A stretch of DNA of 64,000 nt from Glaciimonas sp. (GTDB taxonomy: Bacteria > Pseudomonadota > Gammaproteobacteria > Burkholderiales > Burkholderiaceae_D): assembly GCA_012927585.1 (NCBI GenBank), contig JABBOY010000027.1, positions 1 to 64,000 on the forward strand, given 5' to 3'. Made by a program: the position numbers and the translations under genes. Shown here in pieces: positions 52,835 to 61,950 of this stretch (the stretch's first letter is position 1; each line of letters begins with the position of its first letter). The notes beneath the pieces are model-generated. The model was not told where the DNA came from, searched no databases, and saw only the letters and a program-made list of their open reading frames with translations.

Positions 52835-54139
52835 ATGAAAAACACACTTCTACAAAAAATTCAGACCAAAAGCGCGGTGATCGGGATCGTCGGCCTCGGT
52901 TATGTCGGGCTACCGTTGATGCTGCGTTTTTCTGCGGTCGGCTTTAAGGTGATCGGTTTCGATATTGATCCTGGCAAGGTCGCCCTCCTGAATAGCGGAA
53001 ACTCCTACATCCAGCACATTGAGGCTAGCAGCATTGCTGCCGCACGCGCCGGCGGTTTCGAAGCAACTATCGATTTCTCTCAGGCGCTAAAGGCGGATGT
53101 GCTGATCTTGTGCGTACCAACCCCGCTCAACAAATTCCGCGAACCCGATTTGAGCTTCGTGATTGACACCGTCGAAGAATTGCTGCCGCATCTGCGCCCA
53201 GGCCAATTGGTCTCGCTGGAATCGACCACCTATCCCGGCACCACCGACGAGGAACTGCTACCGCGCATCGAATCGCGCGGCCTTCACGTTGGGGACAATA
53301 TTTTTCTAGTTTTTTCGCCAGAGCGGGAAGACCCCGGCAATCCAGATTTCAGTACACGCACTATTCCCAAGGTATGCGGCGGCACGACCCCGGCTTGCCT
53401 GGAGGTTGGCGTCGCCCTGTATAGCGCGGTGATTGATCAGGTGGTGCCGGTGTCGTCCACGCGCACTGCTGAAATGACCAAGCTGCTGGAAAATATCCAC
53501 CGTGCGGTGAATATCGGTCTTGTCAATGAGATGAAAATCATAGCCGACAAGATGAAAATCGACATTTACGAAGTAATCCGCGCCGCTGCCACCAAACCGT
53601 TCGGCTTCGTTCCGTATTATCCCGGTCCTGGTCTCGGTGGTCATTGCATTCCGATCGATCCATTTTATCTGACCTGGAAGGCGCGCGAGTACGGCATCAA
53701 CACCCGGTTTATCGAGCTGGCCGGCGAAGTCAATAGCAATATGCCGGACTGGGTAGTGAGCAAGATCGTCGGCGCTCTGAATGACCGGCGTCAGGCGGTC
53801 AAAGGTAGCCGGATTCTAGTGCTGGGCATCACGTATAAAAAGAATGTTGCCGATTTTCGTGAATCGCCCTCGGTGATGTTGATGGAAAAATTGCGTGCTC
53901 TGGGCGCCGAAATTGCCTATTCGGATCCGCATGTACCGACCTTTCCGGTCATGCGCGAGCATCACTTCGAACTGCGCAGCATCGAACTGACGGCAACTAC
54001 TCTTGCCAGCTTCAACTGCGTCTTGCTGGCGACCGACCATAACCGCTTCGATTACCCGTTCATCAAGGCCAACTCCAAGTTGATAGTAGATTGTCGCGGC
54101 CGTTATCAGGAGCCGGCTGAAAACATCGTGAAGGCATAG
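52835..54139 (+). CDS. UDP-N-acetyl-D-glucosamine 6-dehydrogenase (WbpA-like)
   Basis: This 434-residue UDP-sugar dehydrogenase (P. aeruginosa WbpA is 436) has the NAD motif [12 protein letters not shown] (about 17-28) and the catalytic Cys271 in [24 protein letters not shown]. The conserved [17 protein letters not shown] and the C-terminal domain follow. It oxidises UDP-GlcNAc (or UDP-GalNAc) twice to the uronic acid. This implies an aminouronic acid such as GlcNAcA or ManNAcA in the polymer. The start ATG at 52835 is chosen over a TTG upstream. Confidence 0.9.
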   Translation: MKNTLLQKIQTKSAVIGIVGLGYVGLPLMLRFSAVGFKVIGFDIDPGKVALLNSGNSYIQHIEASSIAAARAGGFEATIDFSQALKADVLILCVPTPLNKFREPDLSFVIDTVEELLPHLRPGQLVSLESTTYPGTTDEELLPRIESRGLHVGDNIFLVFSPEREDPGNPDFSTRTIPKVCGGTTPACLEVGVALYSAVIDQVVPVSSTRTAEMTKLLENIHRAVNIGLVNEMKIIADKMKIDIYEVIRAAATKPFGFVPYYPGPGLGGHCIPIDPFYLTWKAREYGINTRFIELAGEVNSNMPDWVVSKIVGALNDRRQAVKGSRILVLGITYKKNVADFRESPSVMLMEKLRALGAEIAYSDPHVPTFPVMREHHFELRSIELTATTLASFNCVLLATDHNRFDYPFIKANSKLIVDCRGRYQEPAENIVKA

Positions 54140-54151
54140 AGGGGATTTTTC

Positions 54152-55462
54152 ATGTCTGTGTTCCACGTCGCTATGAAGCGCTACTTCATAAAACAGATTT
54201 TCAGCCAGGTGAATCTGTCCAGAGTCAAGGTTCCATTGATGTTGAGCCTGCTAAACCAGGTAATCAATAGCGGTGGAAATTTTGTAATTGGCGTTTATCT
54301 GGCTCGCGCGTTGCCACTGGCGGATTTTGGGCTGTATGGCATCAGTTACGGTATCTGCATGTTGTATATCGGCGTCGGCAACGCTGTCTTACTGACCCAA
54401 ATGGTGGTCAACATGCCGGACAAGCCGGAAATCGGCAAAGAGGTTTATGCCAGCCGGATACTGCTGGGCGTGTTGATGTTGGGCGCAGTAACGCTGACAT
54501 TAGTCACGTTCGGCACGCTGGCCGCAATGCTGGTGCGGCCAGACTGGCAGCGCTATTTCGGCATTATTGCCACCATCGCCATGACCTCGGTGGCCTTTCT
54601 GTGCAAAGAATTTTTAATCTCTTACGCTTACGTGCGGCGTCGGGAGAGGTTGGCGCTTTTGGTCAGTATTCTTTCGGTCGGCATCCTGTGCGGCGGGCTG
54701 GCCATCGAATACCTGACTGGGATTGAACTCAGTGCGCAAAACGTGCTGCTGCTGTACGCGGCGGGAGCCGCCGCCGGTGCCGCTGTCGGCTATTGGTCAT
54801 CCCCCTTGAGCATTGCCAGCAACACCCAAAACCTGATGCCGGATTTCATTGAGGCTTGGGGCCATGGGCGCTGGGCGCTTGGTGGTGTATCAGCAACCTG
54901 GATTCAGGCACAAACGTATACCTATGTGCTGGCATTTTTTCTTGGCCCAGCCGGTGTTGGGCAAGCCAATGCCGCGCGTATCTTTATCTCGCCGTTCAAT
55001 TTCCTGATTCCAGCGATTAATCAGATCGCGATCCCGCGCCTGGCCGATCTGCGCGCAAGCGATCGGGCCAGAATGTTGCGCGTGTCGGTCATGCTGACGG
55101 CAGGTCTATTTTTTTTCGCGCTGGTCTATTCGGCGATATTGCTCACTAATCTGGATTTTGTTTTCGCCACCGTACTGGGCCGGCAAGATGCCGGGATTCA
55201 GTCGTTGATCCCGGTCTGGTGCGTAGTCCTCGTGGCTCAAATGGTGTTGACCGGCGGCAGCGCGCTGCTGCAGGTGTTGCGCCGGTTTCGTATCCTGGCG
55301 CTGATCAACATACCCAGCGCAATCGCTGCGATCGTGACCGCCATCGTATTGATCCAGCAGTTCGGCGCGCGCGGCGCGATCTGGGGCACCGTGGCCGGTG
55401 AAGCCGTACTGACAATTCTGATCTGGAGGGAAATTAGAAATGATCGAAAAGACAGCAATTGA
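54152..55462 (+). CDS. Wzx-like polysaccharide flippase
   Basis: This 436-residue membrane protein has 12 or so hydrophobic segments of the MOP/RfbX type: LLNQVINSGGNFVIGVYLARALPLADFGLYGISYGICML near the start, and FISPFNFLIPAINQIAIPRLADLRA in the middle. It moves the lipid-linked repeat unit across the inner membrane. GAGGGG precedes the ATG. It starts 12 bases after the dehydrogenase stop, and its end overlaps the next glycosyltransferase by 23 bases. Confidence 0.88.
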   Translation: MSVFHVAMKRYFIKQIFSQVNLSRVKVPLMLSLLNQVINSGGNFVIGVYLARALPLADFGLYGISYGICMLYIGVGNAVLLTQMVVNMPDKPEIGKEVYASRILLGVLMLGAVTLTLVTFGTLAAMLVRPDWQRYFGIIATIAMTSVAFLCKEFLISYAYVRRRERLALLVSILSVGILCGGLAIEYLTGIELSAQNVLLLYAAGAAAGAAVGYWSSPLSIASNTQNLMPDFIEAWGHGRWALGGVSATWIQAQTYTYVLAFFLGPAGVGQANAARIFISPFNFLIPAINQIAIPRLADLRASDRARMLRVSVMLTAGLFFFALVYSAILLTNLDFVFATVLGRQDAGIQSLIPVWCVVLVAQMVLTGGSALLQVLRRFRILALINIPSAIAAIVTAIVLIQQFGARGAIWGTVAGEAVLTILIWREIRNDRKDSN

Positions 55463-56354
55463 CGTCTGCATCGCTACATTCAAACGGCCGCTCGCCCTTC
55501 GCGAATTGCTGGAATCGTTGCGCAGCCAGAGCCTGAGCGGCATTTCGATGCGGCTTATTGTGGTGGACAACGACCGGCACCAAAGTGCATGTGCTGTAGT
55601 CGATGATTTTCGCACTGATAGTGGGCTGGAAATCGTCTATGACGTTGAGCCGCAGCAAAACATCTCACTGACGCGCAACCGGGCATTGGGTCACCTGCGG
55701 GCAGACTACTTTGCCTTTGTCGACGACGACGAAACGGTGTGCGAAGGCTGGCTGCAGCGGCTGCTCGATGGGCTGCATCACTATCAGGCCGACATCGTGT
55801 TCGGCCCGGTGATCAGCATCTTGCCTGAGGATGCTCCTGCTTGGGCACAGGCAAATTTCAAACGGGCACGACATCGTTCAGGCGCAAAAATGGAAACCGG
55901 CGGCGCCGGCAACGTACTTATGAAGCGTACCGTTTTGGCAGCCATGCAGCACTTTAACCCGTCGTTCGGACTGACCGGCGGCGAGGATACCGATTTTTTT
56001 TACCGGATGCATCTCGCTGGACGTCGTTTGGTTTGGTGCGACGATGCCTGGGCGAGTGAGCCGGTGGCGCCTGAACGGTTGACACTTGCATGGCTGAGGC
56101 GGCGTGAATTTCGCGGCGGGCAGAACTTTATGAAAATTTTCGTGCGCCGATATCCTGCTTACAGAAAACCCTTTTGGTTCGCGTTTAAGTCGGCACAAAT
56201 AACCGGTGCGGTGCTCGCACTGCCACTGGTGCGGCTGACATCGTATCCGCTGTATGTGGCGCTGACCATCAGGGTAGCAGCCGCTTCGGGCCAGCTTTCT
56301 TATTGCTTTTCAGGAAAAGATTATGAAGAATACCGCGTCCATTCCAGCCACTGA
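55440..56354 (+). CDS. Glycosyltransferase family 2
   Basis: This 304-residue protein has the GT-A pattern TAIDVCIATFKRPLALRELLESLRSQSL, DVEPQQNISLTRNRALGHLRADYFAFVDDDETVCEGW (DxD-like metal site) and GGAGNVLMKRTVL...GGEDTDFFYRMHLAGRRLVWCDDAWASEPV. The ED in GGEDTDF is the usual catalytic base region. Sugar donor and acceptor are unknown. It overlaps wzx by 23 bases and the polymerase gene by 32 bases. Confidence 0.88.
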   Translation: MIEKTAIDVCIATFKRPLALRELLESLRSQSLSGISMRLIVVDNDRHQSACAVVDDFRTDSGLEIVYDVEPQQNISLTRNRALGHLRADYFAFVDDDETVCEGWLQRLLDGLHHYQADIVFGPVISILPEDAPAWAQANFKRARHRSGAKMETGGAGNVLMKRTVLAAMQHFNPSFGLTGGEDTDFFYRMHLAGRRLVWCDDAWASEPVAPERLTLAWLRRREFRGGQNFMKIFVRRYPAYRKPFWFAFKSAQITGAVLALPLVRLTSYPLYVALTIRVAAASGQLSYCFSGKDYEEYRVHSSH

Positions 56355-57726
56355 CGGCATGATTTTTTTGCCCAAGCCAGGCTTCATCAATCGTTGGGGC
56401 GCCGTGCCGTTCCTGTGCTGGATCGCAGTGGTCGGCATGCCGCTTCAAAGATCCCTGGAAGTATCCCAACCCGTGTGGATGGCAGATGTCTACGCCTCGA
56501 CCCTGGCTGCGACCTCGAACACAAGTTCGCTACAGTCGATTCCGTTCGTATTGTTCATGGCTGGCATCTACCTCTGTGCCGGATTGCTGGTGCTGGGGAA
56601 ACCAAAAACGGCGTTTTCTATCTTGCGGCGCCAATGGCCACTGTTGCTGTTGATACTGTTCGTGGTGGCAAGCATGCTGTGGTCGCCGAACAAGGAAAAA
56701 GTGCTGATGAACGTTGTCCATAATCTGGGTGGACTGCTGGTCACGATGGCAGCCGCCTTGCGCTATCGGGCAACGCCGTGGCTGTTGCCAAAACACATAG
56801 GCTATGTGCTTGGTTTCAATATTGTCGTGCATCTGGCTTCAATTTTGCTGCTGCCTTCCTTTGCCATCGAATGGGACGGTCGCTGGCGCGGACTGACTGG
56901 CCAGGCCAACGAATTGGGCGCAATCGCTTTCTGCACGTTTTGGGCCAATGCGGCGGTGCTGATAGGAACCAGAAAAGACAAATATCACCTGCACCTGGTG
57001 TTGGCTGGATGTGCGGCGGCGGCGATGCTGGGAGCCAATAGCATGACATCAATCATCAGTTCGATTTGCGCGTTGGCGATGATTTATGTCGTCGCCGGAA
57101 CTAACAGTCGATACCGTATCGGGGAGCGGCTTTTCATCGGCGGTTTCGGCATGATCGTTCTGGTGGCGGCAGTCGGCGTGATGTTTCTGGGCAATGCCAT
57201 GGATATCGGAAAACTGCTAGGGCTGGCCGGGCGCTCCGGCGACTTTACTGGCCGTACCGAAATTTGGTTAGAGGCGATCAAAGCCATTGTCGGGCGTCCT
57301 TGGGTCGGTTGGGGTTTTGATGATAATGCTTACTTGATCAAAACCACTGGCATGCCTTACACCACCTATCACAACGGCTATCTCGATCTGATGGCGCGCG
57401 GAGGCATAATCGCACTGGGATTATTTTTTCTGCTGCTGGGAAACTGGTTGCTTCAGGTTACGAACCGCACCAGGGTCGGCAGCGACATTGTGCCCTTTGC
57501 GATACCGTTCATCGGTTCGATGCTGATCTACAATTTAACCGAGGCAACTCTGGTCGCTCCACGCGACCAGATGTGGCTGATTTTGCTGGTAATTTTATTT
57601 CTCGGCGGATGCAGAAAATCGCCGCAGATGCGAATCGCCCACTTCCGAAATGTGCGAATGCACCCAGTGCCGTCTGAGGCAACCGGTTTCGAATCGTCGA
57701 ATTACCCCTATCCAGGCCAATTATGA
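56323..57726 (+). CDS. Wzy-type O-antigen polymerase/ligase family membrane protein
   Basis: This 467-residue protein has about 12 hydrophobic segments and the Wzy_C pattern around FTGRTEIWLEAIKAIVGRPWVGWGFDDNAYLIKTTGMPYTTYHNGYLDLMARGGIIALGLFFLLLG. The conserved HNGYLDLMARGG loop contains the His and Gly typical of ligase/polymerase proteins. It probably polymerises the repeat unit in the periplasm. It overlaps both neighbours (32 and 4 bases). Confidence 0.85.
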   Translation: MKNTASIPATDGMIFLPKPGFINRWGAVPFLCWIAVVGMPLQRSLEVSQPVWMADVYASTLAATSNTSSLQSIPFVLFMAGIYLCAGLLVLGKPKTAFSILRRQWPLLLLILFVVASMLWSPNKEKVLMNVVHNLGGLLVTMAAALRYRATPWLLPKHIGYVLGFNIVVHLASILLLPSFAIEWDGRWRGLTGQANELGAIAFCTFWANAAVLIGTRKDKYHLHLVLAGCAAAAMLGANSMTSIISSICALAMIYVVAGTNSRYRIGERLFIGGFGMIVLVAAVGVMFLGNAMDIGKLLGLAGRSGDFTGRTEIWLEAIKAIVGRPWVGWGFDDNAYLIKTTGMPYTTYHNGYLDLMARGGIIALGLFFLLLGNWLLQVTNRTRVGSDIVPFAIPFIGSMLIYNLTEATLVAPRDQMWLILLVILFLGGCRKSPQMRIAHFRNVRMHPVPSEATGFESSNYPYPGQL

Positions 57727-58937
57727 AACTTTCCCGTCATTTGGAGCCGACCCCGCAGTCGGTATATCAGTCCGTATCGCCCGATGCGGCAGCAAGGTCG
57801 ATCACTGAATCGTCTACTCCACCCCGCCGGGTCATCATCGTCGAGCGGCGGCTGCCACATTATCGCGTTTCTTTTTTCAATCAGTTGCGCACGCTGTTGA
57901 TGCGTGAAGGGATCGAGTTGTTGTTGTTGATCGGTCATGGCACTCCCGAGGAAGGGAAAAAAAATGACCTCGGATTCCTCGATTGGGTTATACGTATCCC
58001 GACTTATTACTTACTGGGCGACAAGCTGTGCTGGCAGCCTTTCGGCGCTTACGCGAAGTCGGCTGATCTGGTGATTGTCAATCACGAAAACAAGCTGATT
58101 TATAACTTGTGGCTGCTATTCTTCCGGCATCCGCAACGTCTCGCTTTCTGGGGCCACGGGCGCAACATGCAATCGCAGGCGCCGAATGGCATCAAAGAAT
58201 TGTTCAAGCGCTGGACAGTAAATAAGGCGGATTGGTGGTTTGCCTACACAGAAATGACAGCCGAATTGATTACCTCGAACGGCTTTCCGCGCGAATCGAT
58301 CACCGTTGTACAAAATGCGGCTGACACCAGCGCAATGGCAAGTTTGTGCGAAATGGTCGGCGACCGTGAATGCGCGCGGATACGCAAAGATATGCGCCTT
58401 GCGGAGGGGCCGGTCGGGCTCTATCTTGGTTCACTTTACCGTGAAAAGCGGTTGGATTTTTTGCTTGAGGCGGCGCACCGAATTCGGCTGAAAATTCCGG
58501 CGTTTCAATTGGTGATCGCCGGTGCTGGTCAGGAACAGGAGGGTATCGAAGCTGCCGCTGCGCAGCACTCTTGGATCCGCTATGTCGGCCCGCTGTATGG
58601 CGCGGACAAGGCGAGCGCACTGATGCTGGCCGACGTTCTACTCAATCCCGGAGCGGTAGGTCTGGGAATTCAGGACTCATTTGTCAGCGGTACCCCGATG
58701 TTTACCACCGACTGTGGTCTGCACGGTCCAGAAATTTCCTATCTCAATTCAGGTAGAAACGGCGTCATGTCGGCCGACAACATTGACGCCTACACCGAGG
58801 CAGTCGTTGACATATTGTCCGACCCAGAAGCACTCGATCGATTGCGTCGCGGCACCTTGGCCAGCGGCCCGGAATACACTGTGGAAAACATGGCAAACCG
58901 TTTCAAGCAGGGCGTTCTTGCTTGTCTGTCGGCATAA
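57723..58937 (+). CDS. Glycosyltransferase (GT-B, GT1/GT4-like)
   Basis: This 404-residue protein has two Rossmann-like halves. The N-terminal half starts after a disordered stretch with RRVIIVERRLPHYRVSFFNQLRTLL. The C-terminal half has GLYLGSLYREKRLDFLLEAAHRIRLKIPAFQLVIAGAGQEQEGIEAAAAQHSWIRYVGPLYGADKASALMLADVLLNPGAVGLGIQDSFVSGTPMFT. The usual EX7E motif is weak (DVLLNPGAVGLGIQDSF). It overlaps wzy by four bases (ATGA). Confidence 0.85.
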   Translation: MKLSRHLEPTPQSVYQSVSPDAAARSITESSTPPRRVIIVERRLPHYRVSFFNQLRTLLMREGIELLLLIGHGTPEEGKKNDLGFLDWVIRIPTYYLLGDKLCWQPFGAYAKSADLVIVNHENKLIYNLWLLFFRHPQRLAFWGHGRNMQSQAPNGIKELFKRWTVNKADWWFAYTEMTAELITSNGFPRESITVVQNAADTSAMASLCEMVGDRECARIRKDMRLAEGPVGLYLGSLYREKRLDFLLEAAHRIRLKIPAFQLVIAGAGQEQEGIEAAAAQHSWIRYVGPLYGADKASALMLADVLLNPGAVGLGIQDSFVSGTPMFTTDCGLHGPEISYLNSGRNGVMSADNIDAYTEAVVDILSDPEALDRLRRGTLASGPEYTVENMANRFKQGVLACLSA

Positions 58938-59065
58938 ATATTGATCATGAATAATATTTATCCCGCGCATCCAGTGGAAGATAAGTAAATAAAAAAGCGA
59001 TGGCGTACAAACAATAAAGCCAGGTACCGGGTACGGTGAACAGAACATGAAAAGGAAGCTCAATA

Positions 59066-59842
59066 ATGGCGGCAGTATTTACCTATTCCACAGATGACGG
59101 TCATCCATCGGACATGCGGATTGCGGATCTTTTAAGCAAAAATAAGGTGAACGGTACTTTTTATATTCCGGTCACCAATTGCGAAGGGCGTGACGTTCTG
59201 TCGCAGCAGCTGATACGAGAACTCGGCTGTCGGTTCGAGATCGGTTCGCATACCTACGATCACTATCGCTTAAATAGTCTGACGGTAGCAGACGCACGCT
59301 ATCAGATCATTGAAGGCAAGAAACAGCTGGAAAATATGTTAGGGAAGGAAGTTGTTGGCTTTTGCTATCCCGGTGGCAAATATCACGCAAAGCATCTGGA
59401 AATCGTAAAAACCGCCGGTTTTCAATATGCGAGAACTACGATGAATCTGTGCTTCGATGCAGGCTCCAATCCATACGAAATGAGCACCACGTTTCAGTTC
59501 TATCCACACGATAGAACGATATATCTGCGCAACTACGTAAAAAATGGAAACTGGTCAATGCGTCATGAAGGGCTGTGGCTGGCACTGAATCAGAGCAACT
59601 GGATCGACCGTTTGTACTGCATGTTCGACTGGTCGTGCCAGCATGACACGATGTTTCACCTGTGGAGCCATTCGTGGGAAATCGACGCGCTCAATGCCTG
59701 GCAGGAACTGGATGCTTTCCTGGCATACGTCACCTCCCGCGTGCCGCTGGAGGACCGGCTTAGCAATCAACAATTGGCAGTTCGGTGCTATTCGGACGCT
59801 GGTGGCGCTGAAATCGTGCAGTCCAATTCGCTCGGATCATGA
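59066..59842 (+). CDS. Second NodB-family polysaccharide deacetylase
   Basis: This 258-residue protein has FTYSTDDGHPSDMRIADLL (Asp pair), the His pair in GSHTYDHYRL, the segment GFCYPGGKYHAKHLEIVKTAGFQYARTT and FHLWSHSWEID. It would deacetylate an N-acetylated sugar. It is distinct from the deacetylase at 49.2 kb, so two acetyl-removal steps may exist. No signal peptide is seen, so it may act on a cytoplasmic nucleotide-sugar or lipid-linked intermediate. It overlaps the next gene by four bases. Confidence 0.85.
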   Translation: MAAVFTYSTDDGHPSDMRIADLLSKNKVNGTFYIPVTNCEGRDVLSQQLIRELGCRFEIGSHTYDHYRLNSLTVADARYQIIEGKKQLENMLGKEVVGFCYPGGKYHAKHLEIVKTAGFQYARTTMNLCFDAGSNPYEMSTTFQFYPHDRTIYLRNYVKNGNWSMRHEGLWLALNQSNWIDRLYCMFDWSCQHDTMFHLWSHSWEIDALNAWQELDAFLAYVTSRVPLEDRLSNQQLAVRCYSDAGGAEIVQSNSLGS

Positions 59843-61008
59843 AAATTCTGATCGCTCATAATGCCTATCAGTTGAAGGGAGGCGAAGATCGGGTGGTAGA
59901 AGCGGAAGCCGGGTTGCTACAGCAATACGGCCACGACGTGGAAATCTACCGGAGGCATAACGACGAGCTGAATGTGATGTCGAAGACTTCGGCTGCGCTC
60001 TCGACGGTATGGTCGCGAAAATCAGCGGACGAGGTGGCGCGCTACTGTCGGGTATTTCAGCCTGATCTAATTCATGTACACAATACTTTTCCACTGATAT
60101 CGCCGTCACTATTTTGGGTAGCAAGCGCCAACCAGGTACCGGTGGTGCAAACCCTGCACAATTTTCGATTGCTGTGTCCGCAAGCGACTTTTTTACGGCA
60201 AGGGAAGATTTGCGAGGACTGCCTTGGAAAGCCCGCATGGCGATCGATACCGCGCAAATGCTACCGCGATTCAGAAATACAGTCGGCCGCGATCACAGGC
60301 ATGTTGGCCATTCATCGCACGATTGGAACTTACCGCGAAAAAATCACCCGCTATATCGCATTGAATGCGTTCTGCCGCGACAAATTCGTGGAAGGTGGTT
60401 TGCCAGCTGAGAAGATTTGCATTAAGCCGAATTTCGCGGTATCGGACGCTCCACCCGGTGACTGCGTTCGTCGTGGTGGCCTATTCGTCGGTCGCCTCTC
60501 GACCGAAAAAGGGCTCGATGTACTGGTGGCCGCCACACCAGATCAAGGTCAATCCGAAATCGAGGTAATCGGTAGCGGCCCGCTCGAAGAATTGGCGAAA
60601 ACCCACTTCGGAGAGATGTATGCTGGTTTCATGTCGCTTGAGCAGATCATGCAGAAAATGCGATCAGCCCGGTTCCTGGTTCTGCCAAGCATCTGCTACG
60701 AAAGTTCGCCATGCACGATTGCCGAAGCGTTTTCCTGTGGCTTGCCAGTGATAACAAGCCGACTGGGAGCACTGGCAGAGATTGTCGAGGACGGTGTAAC
60801 CGGGCTGTTGTTCAACCCAGGAAGCAGTACCGATCTGGCACAAAAAATCGCCTGGGCAAACGCCAATCCACAGCAGATGTTGCAGATGGGACAGGCCGCG
60901 CGCAGGGAATACGAAACTCACTATACGCCCGAACGAAACCACCAAATGCTGCTGGAGATATACGACGATGCAATCATTGCTGCCAAGAGATCGTTCTATG
61001 GTTCGTAA
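59839..61008 (+). CDS. Glycosyltransferase family 4
   Basis: This 389-residue GT-B enzyme starts MKILIAHNAYQLKGGEDRVVEAEAGLLQQYGHDV, with the GGED loop, and has the C-terminal motif ICYESSPCTIAEAFSCGLPVITSRLGALAEIVEDGVTGLLFNPG (EX7E-like: Glu in YESSPCTIAE). It transfers a sugar from a nucleotide donor to the lipid-linked acceptor. It overlaps the deacetylase start by four bases and the WecG-like gene by 11 bases. Confidence 0.9.
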   Translation: MKILIAHNAYQLKGGEDRVVEAEAGLLQQYGHDVEIYRRHNDELNVMSKTSAALSTVWSRKSADEVARYCRVFQPDLIHVHNTFPLISPSLFWVASANQVPVVQTLHNFRLLCPQATFLRQGKICEDCLGKPAWRSIPRKCYRDSEIQSAAITGMLAIHRTIGTYREKITRYIALNAFCRDKFVEGGLPAEKICIKPNFAVSDAPPGDCVRRGGLFVGRLSTEKGLDVLVAATPDQGQSEIEVIGSGPLEELAKTHFGEMYAGFMSLEQIMQKMRSARFLVLPSICYESSPCTIAEAFSCGLPVITSRLGALAEIVEDGVTGLLFNPGSSTDLAQKIAWANANPQQMLQMGQAARREYETHYTPERNHQMLLEIYDDAIIAAKRSFYGS

Positions 61009-61771
61009 TTCCCAGCCGATCCTGGGCGCTACAGTCGATGCGTTGTCGTGGGATCAAGCGATTCGCCAGATCGCCACATGGTCTGCTGCACGTGAATCCC
61101 GTTACATCTGCCTCTGTAACGTCCACTCGGTGGTGACTGCATCGCAGGATCCAGAATTCAGAACCGCGATTCAAGAGGCGGATCTCTGCGCCCCGGACGG
61201 CGCACCAGTGGCGTGGGCTTTGCGGCAACTGGGTTTTCCGTCGCAACAGCGTATTAATGGCCCGGACCTTATGTGGAAATATTTACTTGAGGCTAGCCGA
61301 TTGGGTCAGAAGGTGTTTTTTTACGGTAGCACGGACGCTACGCTGGCCCGATTGCGCATAATACTTGCGGCGCAGTTTCCCGACCTGATTGTGGTCGGCA
61401 CATATTCGCCTCCCTTTCGTCCGCTGACGCCGGAAGAAGACCGAAAAGAGATCGATACGATCAATCGCTCCGGTGCCAGCACGATCTTTGTGAGCCTGGG
61501 TTGCCCGAAGCAGGAAAAATGGATGTTTGTGCACTGCAGCCAGATACATGCCGTATTGATCGGTGTCGGCGCCGCGTTCGATTATCACGCCGGAACTATA
61601 AAGCGAGCACCGCTCTGGATGCAGCGGCACGGACTTGAATGGCTATACCGCCTCGGCACCGAACCGCGCCGTCTATTCAGGCGTTATGCAATCACCAATA
61701 CGCTGTTCATCATTGGGTTTTCGAAACAGATCATGCTGCGAGCACTCGGCAAATTCCGGTCGCGAGTCTGA
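60998..61771 (+). CDS. WecG/TagA/CpsF-family glycosyltransferase (GT26)
   Basis: This 257-residue protein has ICLCNVHSVVTASQDPEFRTAIQEADLCAPDGAPVAWALRQLG, RINGPDLMWKYLLEA, and FVSLGCPKQEKWMFVHCSQIHAVLIGVGAAFDYHAGTIKRAPLWMQRHGLEWLYRLGTEPRRLFRRY. WecG transfers ManNAcA to the lipid-linked intermediate; TagA adds ManNAc. With the WbpA-like enzyme upstream, addition of an aminouronic acid is a sensible guess. The ATG at 60998 gives an 11-base overlap with the preceding GT; an ATG at 60968 is possible. Confidence 0.9.
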   Translation: MVRNSQPILGATVDALSWDQAIRQIATWSAARESRYICLCNVHSVVTASQDPEFRTAIQEADLCAPDGAPVAWALRQLGFPSQQRINGPDLMWKYLLEASRLGQKVFFYGSTDATLARLRIILAAQFPDLIVVGTYSPPFRPLTPEEDRKEIDTINRSGASTIFVSLGCPKQEKWMFVHCSQIHAVLIGVGAAFDYHAGTIKRAPLWMQRHGLEWLYRLGTEPRRLFRRYAITNTLFIIGFSKQIMLRALGKFRSRV

Positions 61772-61856
61772 AAAACTGCAGCCGTACCAGTTTCTTTACC
61801 GAGGATTTCGATGCTGGAAGATATCTGCGATTTCGAATTTAATTCGCCATCGCATA

Positions 61857-61886
61857 GTAAACGTGGGCCAGTGTGCCCACGTTTAC
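61857..61886. terminator. Hairpin at the end of the polysaccharide locus
   Basis: A perfect 12-bp stem, GTAAACGTGGGC (61857-61868) and GCCCACGTTTAC (61875-61886), has a six-base loop. It lies 86 bases after the last glycosyltransferase and before the convergent lipoprotein gene. There is no long T-run, but two 18-bp direct repeats rich in T follow (61887-61922). Confidence 0.55.
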
Positions 61887-61922
61887 GTACTGCTGTTATT
61901 TTATGTACTGCTGTTATTTACA
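61887..61922. repeat. Two 18-bp direct repeats
   Basis: Two tandem copies starting GTACTGCTGTTATTT, period 18, differ only in the last few bases. They lie just after the hairpin at 61857-61886, between the convergent WecG-like and lipoprotein genes. Confidence 0.75.
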
Positions 61923-61950
61923 GACGGTTTCTCGCCATGATCCGTTTTGC

